Positions 25,938 through 35,448 of a stretch of 64,000 nucleotides of DNA are shown in pieces. The stretch comes from Hyphomicrobiales bacterium (GTDB lineage: Bacteria; Pseudomonadota; Alphaproteobacteria; Rhizobiales; Rhizobiaceae): NCBI GenBank assembly GCA_017305935.1, contig JAFKJU010000031.1, forward strand, positions 1 to 64,000, given 5' to 3'. The translations under genes were made by a program, and so were the position numbers. A model generated the notes under the pieces. The model saw only the letters and a list, made by a program, of their open reading frames with translations, made no database searches and had not been told where the DNA came from. Position 1 is the first letter of the stretch, and each line of letters opens with the position of its first letter.

Positions 25938-27356
25938 ATGACGTCGAACATCCACGAACTGTGCTGCTCTGAATTGGCCTCCCTTCTTTCCTCCGGCGAA
26001 GTGCGCGCCATCGAGATCGCCAACGCGCTCATCGACGAGGTCAGGAAATTGCCCGATGCCAATGCCTTTGTCGACTTCGACGCGGAAGCGGTCCGGGCGG
26101 AGGCGGAAAATTCGGACCGTCTTCGGCTGAGCGGCGGACCGGTCGGTCCGCTTCATGGCGTCCCCATCGCGTTCAAGGACAATATCAACGTCAAGGGGTA
26201 TGCGACCACGGCCGGCACGGCGGGATTACGGCATTTTCGCCCTCGCGACGATGCGCCCGTGACCGCCAAGCTGCGGCAGGCGGGCGCCATCGTCTTCGGC
26301 AAGAACAACATGCACGAACTTGCTTATGGCACGACGACCAACAACGCCTTGTTCGGCGCTGCGAGAAACCCGTTCGACCCGGACCGCGTCTGCGGGGGAT
26401 CGAGCGGGGGAAGCGCCTGCGCCGTCGCCCATCGCATGGTTCCCGCCAGCATCGGCACCGATACGGGCGGTTCGGTTCGCATTCCCGCCTCGTTCTGCAG
26501 CCTCTGGGGTTACAGGCCAAGTCCGGGACGGTGGCCGACATCGGGGATCGTGCCGATATCCAGCACGCGCGATACGCCCGGTCCCATCGCCCGCAGCGCC
26601 CGCGACCTCGCATTGCTCGACAGCGTCGTCGTCGGATACGAACCGGCATCGGAGCCTCGCGCCATCCGGGGTTTGCGGATCGGCATTCCGGACGCGTTCT
26701 TCTGGGATCTGGCCGATCCGAAGGTGGAGCGCCCCTGTCGCGACGCACTCGACCGCCTGAAGGCCGCCGGCGCGGTTCTCTTGAGGATCGATGCCGGGCG
26801 CCTGCTTGCCCATCATGCCGCCTCGACCAATGTCATCGCCTTTTACGAAGGCCGGGCCACGCTCGAACAATTTCTCGACGCGCATGATGTCGGGCAAACC
26901 TACGAGACGCTGGCGCGTGCGGTGGCGGCGCAGGATGTCCGATCGATCCTGCTCGACCAGCTTGCAAACGAAATGCCGGCTGTTCGGAAGCGATATCGGG
27001 AGGCTATCGATATCCATCGTCCGGCCTTGCAGGACGAGTATCGAAACCTGTTTGCGCAAAACGCTCTAGACGTCATCGCCTTTCCGACGGCGTTGATCAC
27101 GCCGCCGCGGATCGGGGAAGAGACGAGCGTCGTTCTCAACGGCGTCGAGCAGCCGCTTTTCCCGACGACGATCCATAATACCGATGTCGGCAGCAATGCC
27201 GGCCTGCCGGGCATAACGATACCGGTGGGTCTGTCCGACGACGGGCTGCCGGTGGGTCTTGCCTTCGATGCCGCCGCCGGCGCTGACAGGCTGCTGCTCG
27301 ATATCGCCCTATCGCTGGAGCCGCATTTTTCGGCGTCGAGGCCCGGATGGCTTTGA
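25938..27356 (+). CDS. Amidase signature family hydrolase
   Basis: 472 residues from MTSNIHELCC. The Ser-cisSer-Lys catalytic set is visible: Lys80 in GVPIAFKDNINV, the GGSSGGS loop (153-159) and Ser179 in GTDTGGSVRIPA. The length is usual for AS-family amidases. The enzyme should hydrolyse an amide to acid plus ammonia or amine. It is followed by a LuxR regulator on the same strand and then by the convergent peptide-type ABC operon, whose imported compound may be its substrate. The frame is open upstream to 25869, but those residues are basic and non-conserved. Confidence 0.9.
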   Translation: MTSNIHELCCSELASLLSSGEVRAIEIANALIDEVRKLPDANAFVDFDAEAVRAEAENSDRLRLSGGPVGPLHGVPIAFKDNINVKGYATTAGTAGLRHFRPRDDAPVTAKLRQAGAIVFGKNNMHELAYGTTTNNALFGAARNPFDPDRVCGGSSGGSACAVAHRMVPASIGTDTGGSVRIPASFCSLWGYRPSPGRWPTSGIVPISSTRDTPGPIARSARDLALLDSVVVGYEPASEPRAIRGLRIGIPDAFFWDLADPKVERPCRDALDRLKAAGAVLLRIDAGRLLAHHAASTNVIAFYEGRATLEQFLDAHDVGQTYETLARAVAAQDVRSILLDQLANEMPAVRKRYREAIDIHRPALQDEYRNLFAQNALDVIAFPTALITPPRIGEETSVVLNGVEQPLFPTTIHNTDVGSNAGLPGITIPVGLSDDGLPVGLAFDAAAGADRLLLDIALSLEPHFSASRPGWL

Positions 27357-27454
27357 GCGGGGCGGCGTCGTCTTCGCAGTGCGGAACAAGCACTCTTGCG
27401 CGTCGAGGCATTGTTTGTTTAATTCGTAATGGCCTGAGGTAAAACGAGGCGGAA

Positions 27455-28183
27455 ATGACCGGTCATATCTACGACATGTCTGCACAGGAGACGCGGCTTT
27501 TCGCCAAGATCATCGGCGTGCTTTCCTCCGGTCATCTCGATTTCGACGTGCGCGAAGAGGTGTTTCCCGACATCCTGACGCTTTTGCGGGGCGATGTCTT
27601 GGCGTCCTTCGAATGGAGCAACCGTTCGAATTGTTACGCCAACGCGTACACGATCAATCAGAATCCGGACAACGTCGCGCGCTATCACAAGTGGTTTCAG
27701 TATCGCGACCCGATGACCGAAAAGCTGAGGGGATTGCGCCGGGCCGCGCATGTCGAGGAAGTGATCTCGAAAAGCGATCTCAGCAAGACCGAATTCTACA
27801 GCGATTTCCTCGCCCGTGACGGAATGCATCACGGCGTCAATCTGTTCATGCAGGCCGACGGGCATGAGCTGGCGGACCTGCGCATATGGCGCTACCGCAA
27901 TCGACCCGACTTCAGCGAGCGGGAAATCGACCTGCTGACGGTCATCGCACCGTTCGTGCGCCGCGCCCTGTCGATCACGCCGGCGGCCAGCCTGAACGCA
28001 TTGACCGACCGGGAAAGGGATGTCGCCCTGCTCATCGCCCGCGGCTGTTCGGACAAGGATATCGCCCGCGTCCTGGGGATCGGTTTCGCCACGGTGCGGA
28101 CGCATATCGGCAATTGCCTGCTGAAACTGCAATGTTCCAATCGGGCCGAGCTGGCTGGCCAGGTCTCCCGATTGTCGCACTGA
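27455..28183 (+). CDS. LuxR-family transcriptional regulator
   Basis: 242 residues. The C-terminal HTH reads LTDRERDVALLIARGCSDKD then IARVLGIGFATVRTHIGNCL. The N-terminal part has no clear domain; AAHVEEVISKSDLSKTEFYS and YHKWFQYRDPM recall the sensory half of other LuxR-type proteins of this class. It is downstream of the amidase with its own Shine-Dalgarno (GAGGCGGAA) and may control the amidase or the convergent ABC operon, which ends only 28 bases away. Confidence 0.87.
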   Translation: MTGHIYDMSAQETRLFAKIIGVLSSGHLDFDVREEVFPDILTLLRGDVLASFEWSNRSNCYANAYTINQNPDNVARYHKWFQYRDPMTEKLRGLRRAAHVEEVISKSDLSKTEFYSDFLARDGMHHGVNLFMQADGHELADLRIWRYRNRPDFSEREIDLLTVIAPFVRRALSITPAASLNALTDRERDVALLIARGCSDKDIARVLGIGFATVRTHIGNCLLKLQCSNRAELAGQVSRLSH

Positions 28184-28210
28184 AGCCCTGGCGGGTCATC
28201 GCCCATCGTC

Positions 28211-29977
28211 TCAGGATGCGATGGCCGGGCGCACGTTCAATGCATGGCTGAGAAGTTCGCGGCTGTAACCGGTCGCCGGGGCCGAGAAGATCGCCTCCGT
28301 CGAGGCGGATTCGACGACCGCGCCCTGCTGCAACACGATCACCCGGTCCGAAATGCTGCGCACGACCGCAAGGTCATGGGTGACGAACAGCATGGCAAGG
28401 CCGTCCGCCATCAGCCCGCGCAACAATTCGATGATCGAGGCCTGAACCGAGACGTCGAGAGCCGATGTCGGCTCGTCGCAGACGAGCAGGTCCGGCTTGC
28501 AGACCAGCGCCCGCGCGATGGCGACCCGCTGCCGCTCGCCGCCGGACAGTTCCGAGGGATAGCGGGACATCAGGTCCGGCGACAGGCCGGCCCGCTCGAC
28601 CGCGACGCGCACGGCATCCAGGACATCCTGCCGTGAACCGGGAAAGAAATGCCGAACCGCAAGCCCGATGCTGTCGCCGACCGTCCGCCGTGGATTGAGC
28701 GAGGCATAGGGATCCTGGAAGATGTACTGGATGCGCCGGTGGGCATCGCCGTTGCGGGTCTCTGCCTTGCGCGGAAGGGTATCGCCGCAGAAGGCGATCG
28801 TGCCGTCGTAGTTGGAATGCAGGCCGATCATGCAGCGGGCCAGGGTCGATTTTCCGCTACCGGATTCCCCGACCAGGGCAACGCATTCTCCCTTGTCGAT
28901 TTCGAACGACACGTCCCGCACCACATCGAGAGGGCCATAGCGGGCCACGAGGTTGCGAACCGCGCAGATTTGCTCGCCGCGCGCTTTCGCGAGCGGAAGC
29001 GGAACGATATTCGTCTTCGCCTCCACCGCGTTCGGCTTGTAGCAGCGAATGCTGGAGGCGCCCTTCACGACGAGCGCCGGCTCCACGGCCGCGCAGCGGT
29101 CGTCGCCGATCGGACAGCGGGCCACGAAGACGCAGCCCGTTCCCCGGCTTCTCAGATCCGGAGCCGTTCCCGCAATGCCCTCCAGCGGCTTGCGCCCGAG
29201 GGTCGTCGGCACGGCCCGCAGCAGGGCGTGGCTATAGGGGTGAGCGGGTGCGCCCAGAACCTGCGCGCCCTCCCCGTATTCCATCACCCGGCCGGCATAC
29301 AGCACCATGACCTGATCGGCGACCGCCGAGATGACCCCCAGATCGTGGGAGACATAGACGCTGCACAGATGCATGTCCTTCGACAGGTCCGATACGAGTT
29401 TCAACACCTCGTTTCGGGTCGCGACATCGAGTGCGGTTGTCGGCTCGTCCAGCACCAGCAGTTTCGGCCGCCCGACGACGGCAATCGCCAGCCCGATGCG
29501 CTGCAACTGACCGCCGGACAGTTCGCTCGGATATCGCGCCAGAAAATTGCGATCCGTGGGAAGCCGCACGGCAGTCAGAACCTCGGCGATGCGTGCCGCA
29601 GCCTCGGCGCGGTTCTGCGCATCCCGCCCCGAGACCAGCCGCTCGATGAGCTGCGTCCCGATCGACAGGCCGGGATTGAGCGACATGCCGGCATCCTGCG
29701 GCACATAGCTGATGATCCGGCCGCGTCGCTCGCGCCGCTCGGCCTCGCTGAGGGCCAGTATGTCCTCGCCGTCGATGAAGACACTGCCCGAGCCGATCCG
29801 TGCGCCGGGTCCCGCGTAACCCAGCAAGGCCTTGGCGACGGTGCTCTTGCCCGAACCGCTCTCGCCCACCAGCCCCAGCACCTTGCCGGGCTCGATGGCG
29901 AACGACACGTCATGGACGATCCGCGTTCCGTCGAGCAGGGAAATTCCAAGCGAAGCGACCTTGACGCCCTTCATCAT
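28211..29977 (-). CDS. Fused ABC transporter ATP-binding protein, dipeptide/oligopeptide type (DppD-DppF)
   Basis: 588 residues comprising two complete ATPase halves. Each has Walker A ([12 protein letters not shown] and [12 protein letters not shown]), signature (LSGGQLQR and LSGGERQR) and Walker B ([12 protein letters not shown] and LLVCDEPTSALD). The DppD-type C-terminal cysteine segment lies between the halves (CVFVARCPIGDDRC). The start ATG at 29977 overlaps the permease stop (ATGA), which rules out the longer upstream frame. It energises the importer encoded at 29974-33352 and is the last gene of the minus-strand operon. Confidence 0.92.
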   Translation of the reverse strand: MMKGVKVASLGISLLDGTRIVHDVSFAIEPGKVLGLVGESGSGKSTVAKALLGYAGPGARIGSGSVFIDGEDILALSEAERRERRGRIISYVPQDAGMSLNPGLSIGTQLIERLVSGRDAQNRAEAAARIAEVLTAVRLPTDRNFLARYPSELSGGQLQRIGLAIAVVGRPKLLVLDEPTTALDVATRNEVLKLVSDLSKDMHLCSVYVSHDLGVISAVADQVMVLYAGRVMEYGEGAQVLGAPAHPYSHALLRAVPTTLGRKPLEGIAGTAPDLRSRGTGCVFVARCPIGDDRCAAVEPALVVKGASSIRCYKPNAVEAKTNIVPLPLAKARGEQICAVRNLVARYGPLDVVRDVSFEIDKGECVALVGESGSGKSTLARCMIGLHSNYDGTIAFCGDTLPRKAETRNGDAHRRIQYIFQDPYASLNPRRTVGDSIGLAVRHFFPGSRQDVLDAVRVAVERAGLSPDLMSRYPSELSGGERQRVAIARALVCKPDLLVCDEPTSALDVSVQASIIELLRGLMADGLAMLFVTHDLAVVRSISDRVIVLQQGAVVESASTEAIFSAPATGYSRELLSHALNVRPAIAS

Positions 29978-30834
29978 TTCGTACCTTCCGTTCGACCGAT
30001 GGCCCGCGACATCCCCTCTGCGAACATGTTTCCGCCGATGGACAGCGTGGCGATGGCAAGGATCGGGGCCAGAACCGCCCATGGCTGAATGGTCAGCGCA
30101 TTGCGGCTTTCATTGACCATCAGGCCCCAGTCGGCATTGGGAGGCTGGATCCCGTAGCCGAGGAAGCTCAGCCCGGCGAGCAGCGAAATCGACCACATCA
30201 GCCGCAGGCCAAGCTCCACCAGAAGCGGCGAGGTGATGTTGGGCAGGACTTCCGACATCAGGATCCTGCGCGTCGGAATGCCGACGGCCCTTGCCCACTG
30301 GACGTAATCCCGCTCCACGACGCCGAGCGCCGCGCCACGGGTGATCCGGGCGACGCTCGGCGCCTGCGACACGCCGACGAGGATCACCAGCAACAGCGGG
30401 CTAGGCCCGAGCATGGTGACGAAGAGGAGCGCGAAGACGACGCTCGGAAAGGCGAGCTGGATATCGACGAGCCGCATCAGGATCTCGTCGGTCATTCCCT
30501 TGAAGTAAGCAGACGCCATGCCGATGGCGATCCCGATCGACAGGCCCAGCGTCGTCGCCGCAATCGCCATCCAGACGAGGTTGCGCCCGCCATACAGAAA
30601 GCGGCTCAACACGTCGCGCCCGAGGCTGTCCGTTCCCAACAGCGTATCAGGATTGGGAATGTCGTAGGGTACGCCGACCAGCTCTGACGGCGAATAGGGC
30701 GCGAGCGCCGGCCCGACGATCGCCAGTGCGATGATGGCGCCGATCATGCCGAGCCCGATCAGCGATCTCGAATTCCGCAAGCCCCGGACGAGGGCCGATT
30801 GCGAGCCTGTTCTTCGCGATAGCGACGGTGTCAA
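29974..30834 (-). CDS. ABC transporter permease, DppC type, TTG start
   Basis: 286 residues with the DppC-type periplasmic segment (PDTLLGTDSLGRDVLSRFLY) and the coupling loop (WARAVGIPTRRILMSEVLPN). No ATG or GTG lies at a suitable place; TTG at 30834-30832 overlaps the stop of the preceding dppB and is preceded by a perfect AGGAGG six bases upstream, which decides the start. Partner permease is at 30831. Confidence 0.88.
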   Translation of the reverse strand: MTPSLSRRTGSQSALVRGLRNSRSLIGLGMIGAIIALAIVGPALAPYSPSELVGVPYDIPNPDTLLGTDSLGRDVLSRFLYGGRNLVWMAIAATTLGLSIGIAIGMASAYFKGMTDEILMRLVDIQLAFPSVVFALLFVTMLGPSPLLLVILVGVSQAPSVARITRGAALGVVERDYVQWARAVGIPTRRILMSEVLPNITSPLLVELGLRLMWSISLLAGLSFLGYGIQPPNADWGLMVNESRNALTIQPWAVLAPILAIATLSIGGNMFAEGMSRAIGRTEGTK

Positions 30835-31817
30835 TTCCTGCCTCCTCTTCCCGGCGGCGTCAGCATGAAGGATACGATGTCGGTGATGATGTTGACGACG
30901 AAGAAGGTGACCGAGATAACCAGCACGGCGGCCTGCACGACGGGAATGTCCCGCATGCCCACCGCATCCGCCAGCGCCGTTCCAAGGCCCGGGAAACCGA
31001 AGACATACTCGATCACGACGACGCCGCCGACCGAAAAGGCGAAGATGGTTCCCGCCGCCTGGATCGCCGGAACCAGCGCATTGGGCAGCACATGACGAAA
31101 CAGGATCCGGCGCGGCGACATGCCCTTGAGCGCCGCAAACTGAACATATTCGGTCTGCAGCACGTCGATCACCGTTCCCCGCACCAGCCGGTAGAGATAG
31201 GTGACCTGCAGCAGGATGAGGGTAATGACCGGCATGGCGAGGCGATCGGTCTGCGTCCAGATCGGCTTGCCCGGCGACAGCAGCGACACGGCGGGGAAGA
31301 CATGAAACACGCTGGTGCTGAGCAACAGCACGAGAAACAGCCCGAGCACGAATTCGGGAAGCGCATTGACCATGATGGAGCCGGCCATGATCGTTCTGTC
31401 GGCCAGCCCGTCCTTGCGCGTGGCGGTCAGGACGCCGAGCGCCAGCGAGACCGGAACGGCGACGGCCATCGACAGCGTGACGATGAAAAACGAATTCATG
31501 ATGCGCGGCAGGAGAATATCGGTCACCGGCACGCGCGACACGAGCGACGTTCCGAAATCGCCCTGCAACAGGGCGGTCAGCCATCGCAGATATTGCACGA
31601 GAACGGGCTGGTCGAGATTGAGCTGCTGGCGGACCATCTGCACCTGATCAGCGGAGGCTTCCTTGCCGAGGACGATCAGCGCGACATCGCCCGGCAGCGC
31701 CTGCGTGGCGCAGAAGATGAGGAAGGAAACGATCAGCAGCATGAGAATGGCCAGTGCGGATCGCCGCACCAGCCAGCCCCGGATCGTGCGCGAAGCCGCG
31801 CGCGACGCGTTTGTCAT
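30831..31817 (-). CDS. ABC transporter permease, DppB type
   Basis: 328 residues with the usual DppB fold: N-terminal helix (ALAILMLLIVSFLIF), a periplasmic loop with LNLDQPVLVQYLRWL, and a coupling motif (FAALKGMSPRRILFRHVLPN). ATGA overlap with the binding-protein stop at 31814-31817, so translation is coupled. Confidence 0.92.
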   Translation of the reverse strand: MTNASRAASRTIRGWLVRRSALAILMLLIVSFLIFCATQALPGDVALIVLGKEASADQVQMVRQQLNLDQPVLVQYLRWLTALLQGDFGTSLVSRVPVTDILLPRIMNSFFIVTLSMAVAVPVSLALGVLTATRKDGLADRTIMAGSIMVNALPEFVLGLFLVLLLSTSVFHVFPAVSLLSPGKPIWTQTDRLAMPVITLILLQVTYLYRLVRGTVIDVLQTEYVQFAALKGMSPRRILFRHVLPNALVPAIQAAGTIFAFSVGGVVVIEYVFGFPGLGTALADAVGMRDIPVVQAAVLVISVTFFVVNIITDIVSFMLTPPGRGGRN

Positions 31818-33352
31818 GCGAAGGAAACCTTTCGCAGGTGATAGAAGGGCGAATCGACCACATAGGGCTCGATGCCGGCAAGACCGGCCTTATAGGCGTT
31901 CAGCGTATTGGCAAAGCCCCAGATGATGTTGCCGCCGCGTTCGTATTCGGCCTTCTGCATGTCGTGGATGACGTCGCAGCGTTGATCGACGTTGGAGATG
32001 CTGACCGCCTTCTTGTAGAGGGCGTTGAAATCGGCGTCGTTCCAGTGCGAGGTGTTGAAGGTGCCTCCCGGCAGCAGGCTTCGCGCCACGACCGGCAGAT
32101 AGGCGTCGCTGAGGAAATCGACGCCGAAGGTCCAGTTGCCGTAATTGGCGAGATAAGCTGCCTCTTCGGTGACCTTGACGTTGATGGTCACGCCGGCGGC
32201 CTTGGCCTGCTCGGCGAAGACCTGGGCGCATTCGACCATGCCGGACGTGCCGTTGACCGTCACCAGATCGATGGTGAGGCCAGCCTTGCCGGCCTCGTCC
32301 AACAGTTTCCTGGCCTGCGCGATGTCCTGCTTGCGCTGCTCGATCGGGGTCGGGCCGCACGGCGCGATCGAGCGTCCCTGCACGTCGTTGCCGACCGCGC
32401 CATATCCGGCCAGCGCGACCTTGACCATCTGCTCGCGATTGGCGATCAGGCGGAAGGCCTGGCGCACGCGAACGTCTTTGAACGGCTCGACATCGGTGCG
32501 CATATAGATCGGGATCGCCATCGCCGAGGGATTGTTCAGCAGCTTCATGGCCTGATCGGCCACGATGATGCGGGCTTCGGCGAAGGGGATCTTGTAGGCC
32601 ATGTCGACCTGTCCGCCGCGCAGCGCGTTGATCGAGGCGGCAGCGTCGGAAATGTTGACGATCTGCAGCGTCTTGACCTTGGCCTTCTCGCGGAAATAGT
32701 CGTCGAACCGCTCGAAGACCGACTCGCGGCCCGGCGTGAACGAGACGTATTTGAAGGCGCCGGTGCCGACGGGCTTGGCCGGGTCGAAGCCGACCGGAAC
32801 CATGCGAAGATAGCGGTTCGCCCAGACGTCCGGGAACGGGCCGTAAGGATCCTTGAGCTTGAACAGGACGGTCGCCGCATCGACCTTGGTCACATTGGCC
32901 GGATCGATGAAGCTGATGAGCGCCGAGCCCTTGGTCGGATGCTCCTTGTCGAGAATGCGCTTGACCGAGAAGATGATGTCGTCGGCGCCGAAATCCTTGC
33001 CGTCATGGGTTTTTATCCCGGCTTTCAGCTTCAGCGTCCATTCGGTGGAATCGGCGTTGGGCGTGAAGCTTTCGGCCAGCGACAGGCCGACGCTGGCATC
33101 GGGATTGTATTCGCTGAGCCCGTCATAGATGTTCATGAACCGGACGATATCGGTGATCTGCCCTTGGGTCCGGTGCGGATCGAGCGAATCGGCATTGCTG
33201 CCGGTCGCGGCCACTCTCAATGTTACCGCATCGTCGGCGGCAAAGGCCAGGGAACCGGGCAGGACCCCCAGCGACAGGACGGCGCCCGTCGTTCCCAGGA
33301 GAAAATTGCGGCGGGTGGTGGTCAGGTATTCGATGGTTCTTTTGTCAGACAT
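31814..33352 (-). CDS. ABC transporter substrate-binding protein, peptide/opine (family 5) type
   Basis: 512 residues. The N terminus carries a twin-arginine motif (TTRRNFLLGTTGAVLSLG) with cleavage expected after AFA, so it is periplasmic and probably Tat-exported. Family-5 motifs follow: EYNPDASVGLSLAESFTPNA, PVGTGAFKYVSFTPG and VRVRQAFRLIANR. The family binds peptides, opines, nickel or sugars. Here the linked ureohydrolase and ketopantoate-reductase-like genes hint at an opine-like or guanidino substrate. Confidence 0.92.
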   Translation of the reverse strand: MSDKRTIEYLTTTRRNFLLGTTGAVLSLGVLPGSLAFAADDAVTLRVAATGSNADSLDPHRTQGQITDIVRFMNIYDGLSEYNPDASVGLSLAESFTPNADSTEWTLKLKAGIKTHDGKDFGADDIIFSVKRILDKEHPTKGSALISFIDPANVTKVDAATVLFKLKDPYGPFPDVWANRYLRMVPVGFDPAKPVGTGAFKYVSFTPGRESVFERFDDYFREKAKVKTLQIVNISDAAASINALRGGQVDMAYKIPFAEARIIVADQAMKLLNNPSAMAIPIYMRTDVEPFKDVRVRQAFRLIANREQMVKVALAGYGAVGNDVQGRSIAPCGPTPIEQRKQDIAQARKLLDEAGKAGLTIDLVTVNGTSGMVECAQVFAEQAKAAGVTINVKVTEEAAYLANYGNWTFGVDFLSDAYLPVVARSLLPGGTFNTSHWNDADFNALYKKAVSISNVDQRCDVIHDMQKAEYERGGNIIWGFANTLNAYKAGLAGIEPYVVDSPFYHLRKVSFA

Positions 33353-33389
33353 GATGATCCCCTTTTGATTTCTTGTTTGGATGCGACGT

Positions 33390-34349
33390 TCAGTTGCGGG
33401 CCTGCTTGCTGCGGGCCGCCTCGATTGCGGCCTTGGTCATCAGCGGCACCAGAACGGACGGGCCGCGCTCGTCTTCGTCCGGATCGAACGAGGAGAAGCT
33501 GACGGCGAGGATGTCGAAGCGATCCGCGATCAGTTCCAGGCCGCGCGAGACCTGCGCATCCGTCAGCCCGCCATCGGCGCAATGGCGATTGGCGCGCAGC
33601 ACGCTCGGATCGAGGACGTCGGTGTCGACATGGACGTAAACCTGGTCGCATTTGCCGCTCAGAAGATCGAGCGCGCTGGCGAGCGCCCGCTCGAAGCCCA
33701 GCTTGGCGATGACCGGCGTGTTGACGACGGTGCCGATGGCGACGCTCGCATGCGCCCGGGGATTTTTGGAAAAGGCCTCGTGAATGCTGACCGACACGAT
33801 GCGGTCATCGGGAATGACGCGGAAACCGGGGATCTGCTCGCGATATTTCGGCCAGCAATGACCGGCGATCGTGGTCGTCAGCATTCCCTCGATGAAACCG
33901 TTCGCCGAGGTGTCGGGCGTTTGGGCGTCGCCATGCGCATCGAACCAGATCAGACCGATATTGCCTTGCGCGTCTCCCACGCCGCCGACCATGCCGAGCG
34001 AGGAAGAGCAGGTTCCGGCAGCAACGATGGGAATTCGGCCTGCGGCGCGCGCCTCGCGCACCGCATTGGCGAGATGAATATTCTGCACCAGGATGCGGCC
34101 CATCTGGTCGCCCGCCGGCAGCAGCCGGAAATCGCCGCCCGTCTCCTTGTCGGTCGCGCGGTCGGCCTGATCGAGGAAGACGACCTCGACATCGCCGAAA
34201 ACCTCCTCGAACGCCTTCGGCGCATTGTCCTGCGCCAACAGGACCTCGGGCCCGACCGCCATCGCATTGCCGATGACGCGACCGCGTGTTCCGCAGTGAT
34301 AGGGAAGCCCGATGAGCGTCACCGGAGAGGCATTCTTGGACTCTGACAT
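33390..34349 (-). CDS. Ureohydrolase (arginase/agmatinase) family protein with altered metal site
   Basis: 319 residues from MSESKN. Two of the three metal motifs are intact: WFDAHGDAQ (Asp-x-His-x-Asp) and HVDTDVLDP (Asp-x-Asp). The first, normally GGDHS, reads AAGTCSSSLG, so the histidine ligand of the first manganese is missing. Family members with this change exist but have unclear activity. It may hydrolyse a guanidino or amidino group with one metal, or another metal. The frame extends to 34382, but the extra 11 residues are not conserved. Confidence 0.85.
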   Translation of the reverse strand: MSESKNASPVTLIGLPYHCGTRGRVIGNAMAVGPEVLLAQDNAPKAFEEVFGDVEVVFLDQADRATDKETGGDFRLLPAGDQMGRILVQNIHLANAVREARAAGRIPIVAAGTCSSSLGMVGGVGDAQGNIGLIWFDAHGDAQTPDTSANGFIEGMLTTTIAGHCWPKYREQIPGFRVIPDDRIVSVSIHEAFSKNPRAHASVAIGTVVNTPVIAKLGFERALASALDLLSGKCDQVYVHVDTDVLDPSVLRANRHCADGGLTDAQVSRGLELIADRFDILAVSFSSFDPDEDERGPSVLVPLMTKAAIEAARSKQARN

Positions 34350-34460
34350 TTTCTTGTTCCCACTATTCGTTGAACGGTACAATATCGGCTGGGATCCGAC
34401 CCGGTATCCACAAGATTGCGGAGGCGGACGGTCGTGGCGGTCTATGCCGTCTGGCCGCGC

Positions 34461-35384
34461 TCACCCGCCGAAAGCCCTGCCGTCGAGGAGGGTCAGCAGC
34501 CTGGCGAAGGTCGCCGTCACGGGCGCGTCAACCGCGACCTCGTCCGCGCAGAGACTGGCAGCGCCGGTGATCGTTCCGATCTCCATGCTTCGCCCGGCCA
34601 GCCGATCCTGAAGCATGGACGGCTTGTGCTGGCGATGGTTCGCAAAGGCGTGTTCGACGGCATGCCGGACGCGCTCGCGATCGACGGCCAGCCCCTTGGC
34701 CTTGGCGATCGCGACTACCTCGTCGACAATCTCGAAAACCACGGCCCGGCTCTCGGGCCGGTCGCCCATCTCGCCGACGGTCAGGCCCGTGACCGCCGAC
34801 AGGGAATTGAGCGCGGCGTTGAAGGCGAGCTTTTCCCAGATCGCGACCTCGACATCCCGATCGAGCCGACAGCGCAAGCCGGCTGCGTCGATCATGCTGC
34901 AAATCGACACGATGTCATCGGACGCATCGCCGCAGGCGCTCCAAAGCCTCACCTCGCCTTTGCCGGCGACATCGATCAGGCCCGGCTCCACGAGGGTCGA
35001 CGGCCAGTTGGTGATGCCCATGGCAATCCGCTCGCGCGGGATGAACTTGGCTATTGCCTCGACATTGCCGATGCCGTTCTGCACGGTCAGCGCCATGGTC
35101 CGGGGACCGATCGTGTGGGCCGCCGCCGCGATGGCCGATGCCGTATGCATTCCCTTCGTGAAAACGATCAGCAGATCGAAGATGTCGTCATAGCCATCGG
35201 CCTGTCGGATCGGAAGATCGTACGCCTTTTGCCCGAAGACGCCCGACATGCGCAGACCCCTTGAGGCGATGGACTCGATCATCGCGGGTGCGACCTCGAC
35301 AAGGGCGACATCGCGGCCGCATTCGGCAAGCCGTGCCGCAAACAGGCCGCCCATCGCGCCTGCGCCGATCACCGCAATCTTCAT
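34461..35384 (-). CDS. Ketopantoate reductase (PanE/ApbA) family dehydrogenase
   Basis: 307 residues with the N-terminal NADP-binding motif KIAVIGAGAMGGLFAARLAE, the catalytic lysine region (WEKLAFNAALNSLSAVTG) and a C-terminal helical domain (NHRQHKPSMLQDRLAGRSME). It belongs to the broad PanE family used in catabolism as well as pantothenate synthesis. As first gene of the six-gene operon with a ureohydrolase and peptide importer, it more likely acts on an oxo- or imino-acid intermediate, or an opine-like compound, than on ketopantoate. Confidence 0.87.
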   Translation of the reverse strand: MKIAVIGAGAMGGLFAARLAECGRDVALVEVAPAMIESIASRGLRMSGVFGQKAYDLPIRQADGYDDIFDLLIVFTKGMHTASAIAAAAHTIGPRTMALTVQNGIGNVEAIAKFIPRERIAMGITNWPSTLVEPGLIDVAGKGEVRLWSACGDASDDIVSICSMIDAAGLRCRLDRDVEVAIWEKLAFNAALNSLSAVTGLTVGEMGDRPESRAVVFEIVDEVVAIAKAKGLAVDRERVRHAVEHAFANHRQHKPSMLQDRLAGRSMEIGTITGAASLCADEVAVDAPVTATFARLLTLLDGRAFGG

Positions 35385-35448
35385 GTTCGCCTCTCCTCCG
35401 GCAATGTCCGAAAAGCCATCCTGCCGACCGGGAGGATATCGAGGGCGA

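Noticed and set aside
28211-30082. Longer start of the fused ATPase at 30082
   Set aside because: The additional 35 codons are the shadow of the upstream permease; the ATGA overlap at 29977 gives the coupled start.
31754-33502. A 580-codon plus-strand open frame opposite the substrate-binding protein gene
   Set aside because: The minus-strand protein has a Tat signal and family-5 motifs; the plus frame is repetitive in Asp, Arg and Gly as expected for an antisense shadow.
34461-35384. panE of pantothenate synthesis
   Set aside because: Context is a regulated catabolic operon; the PanE/ApbA family is broad. Only a family-level call is justified.
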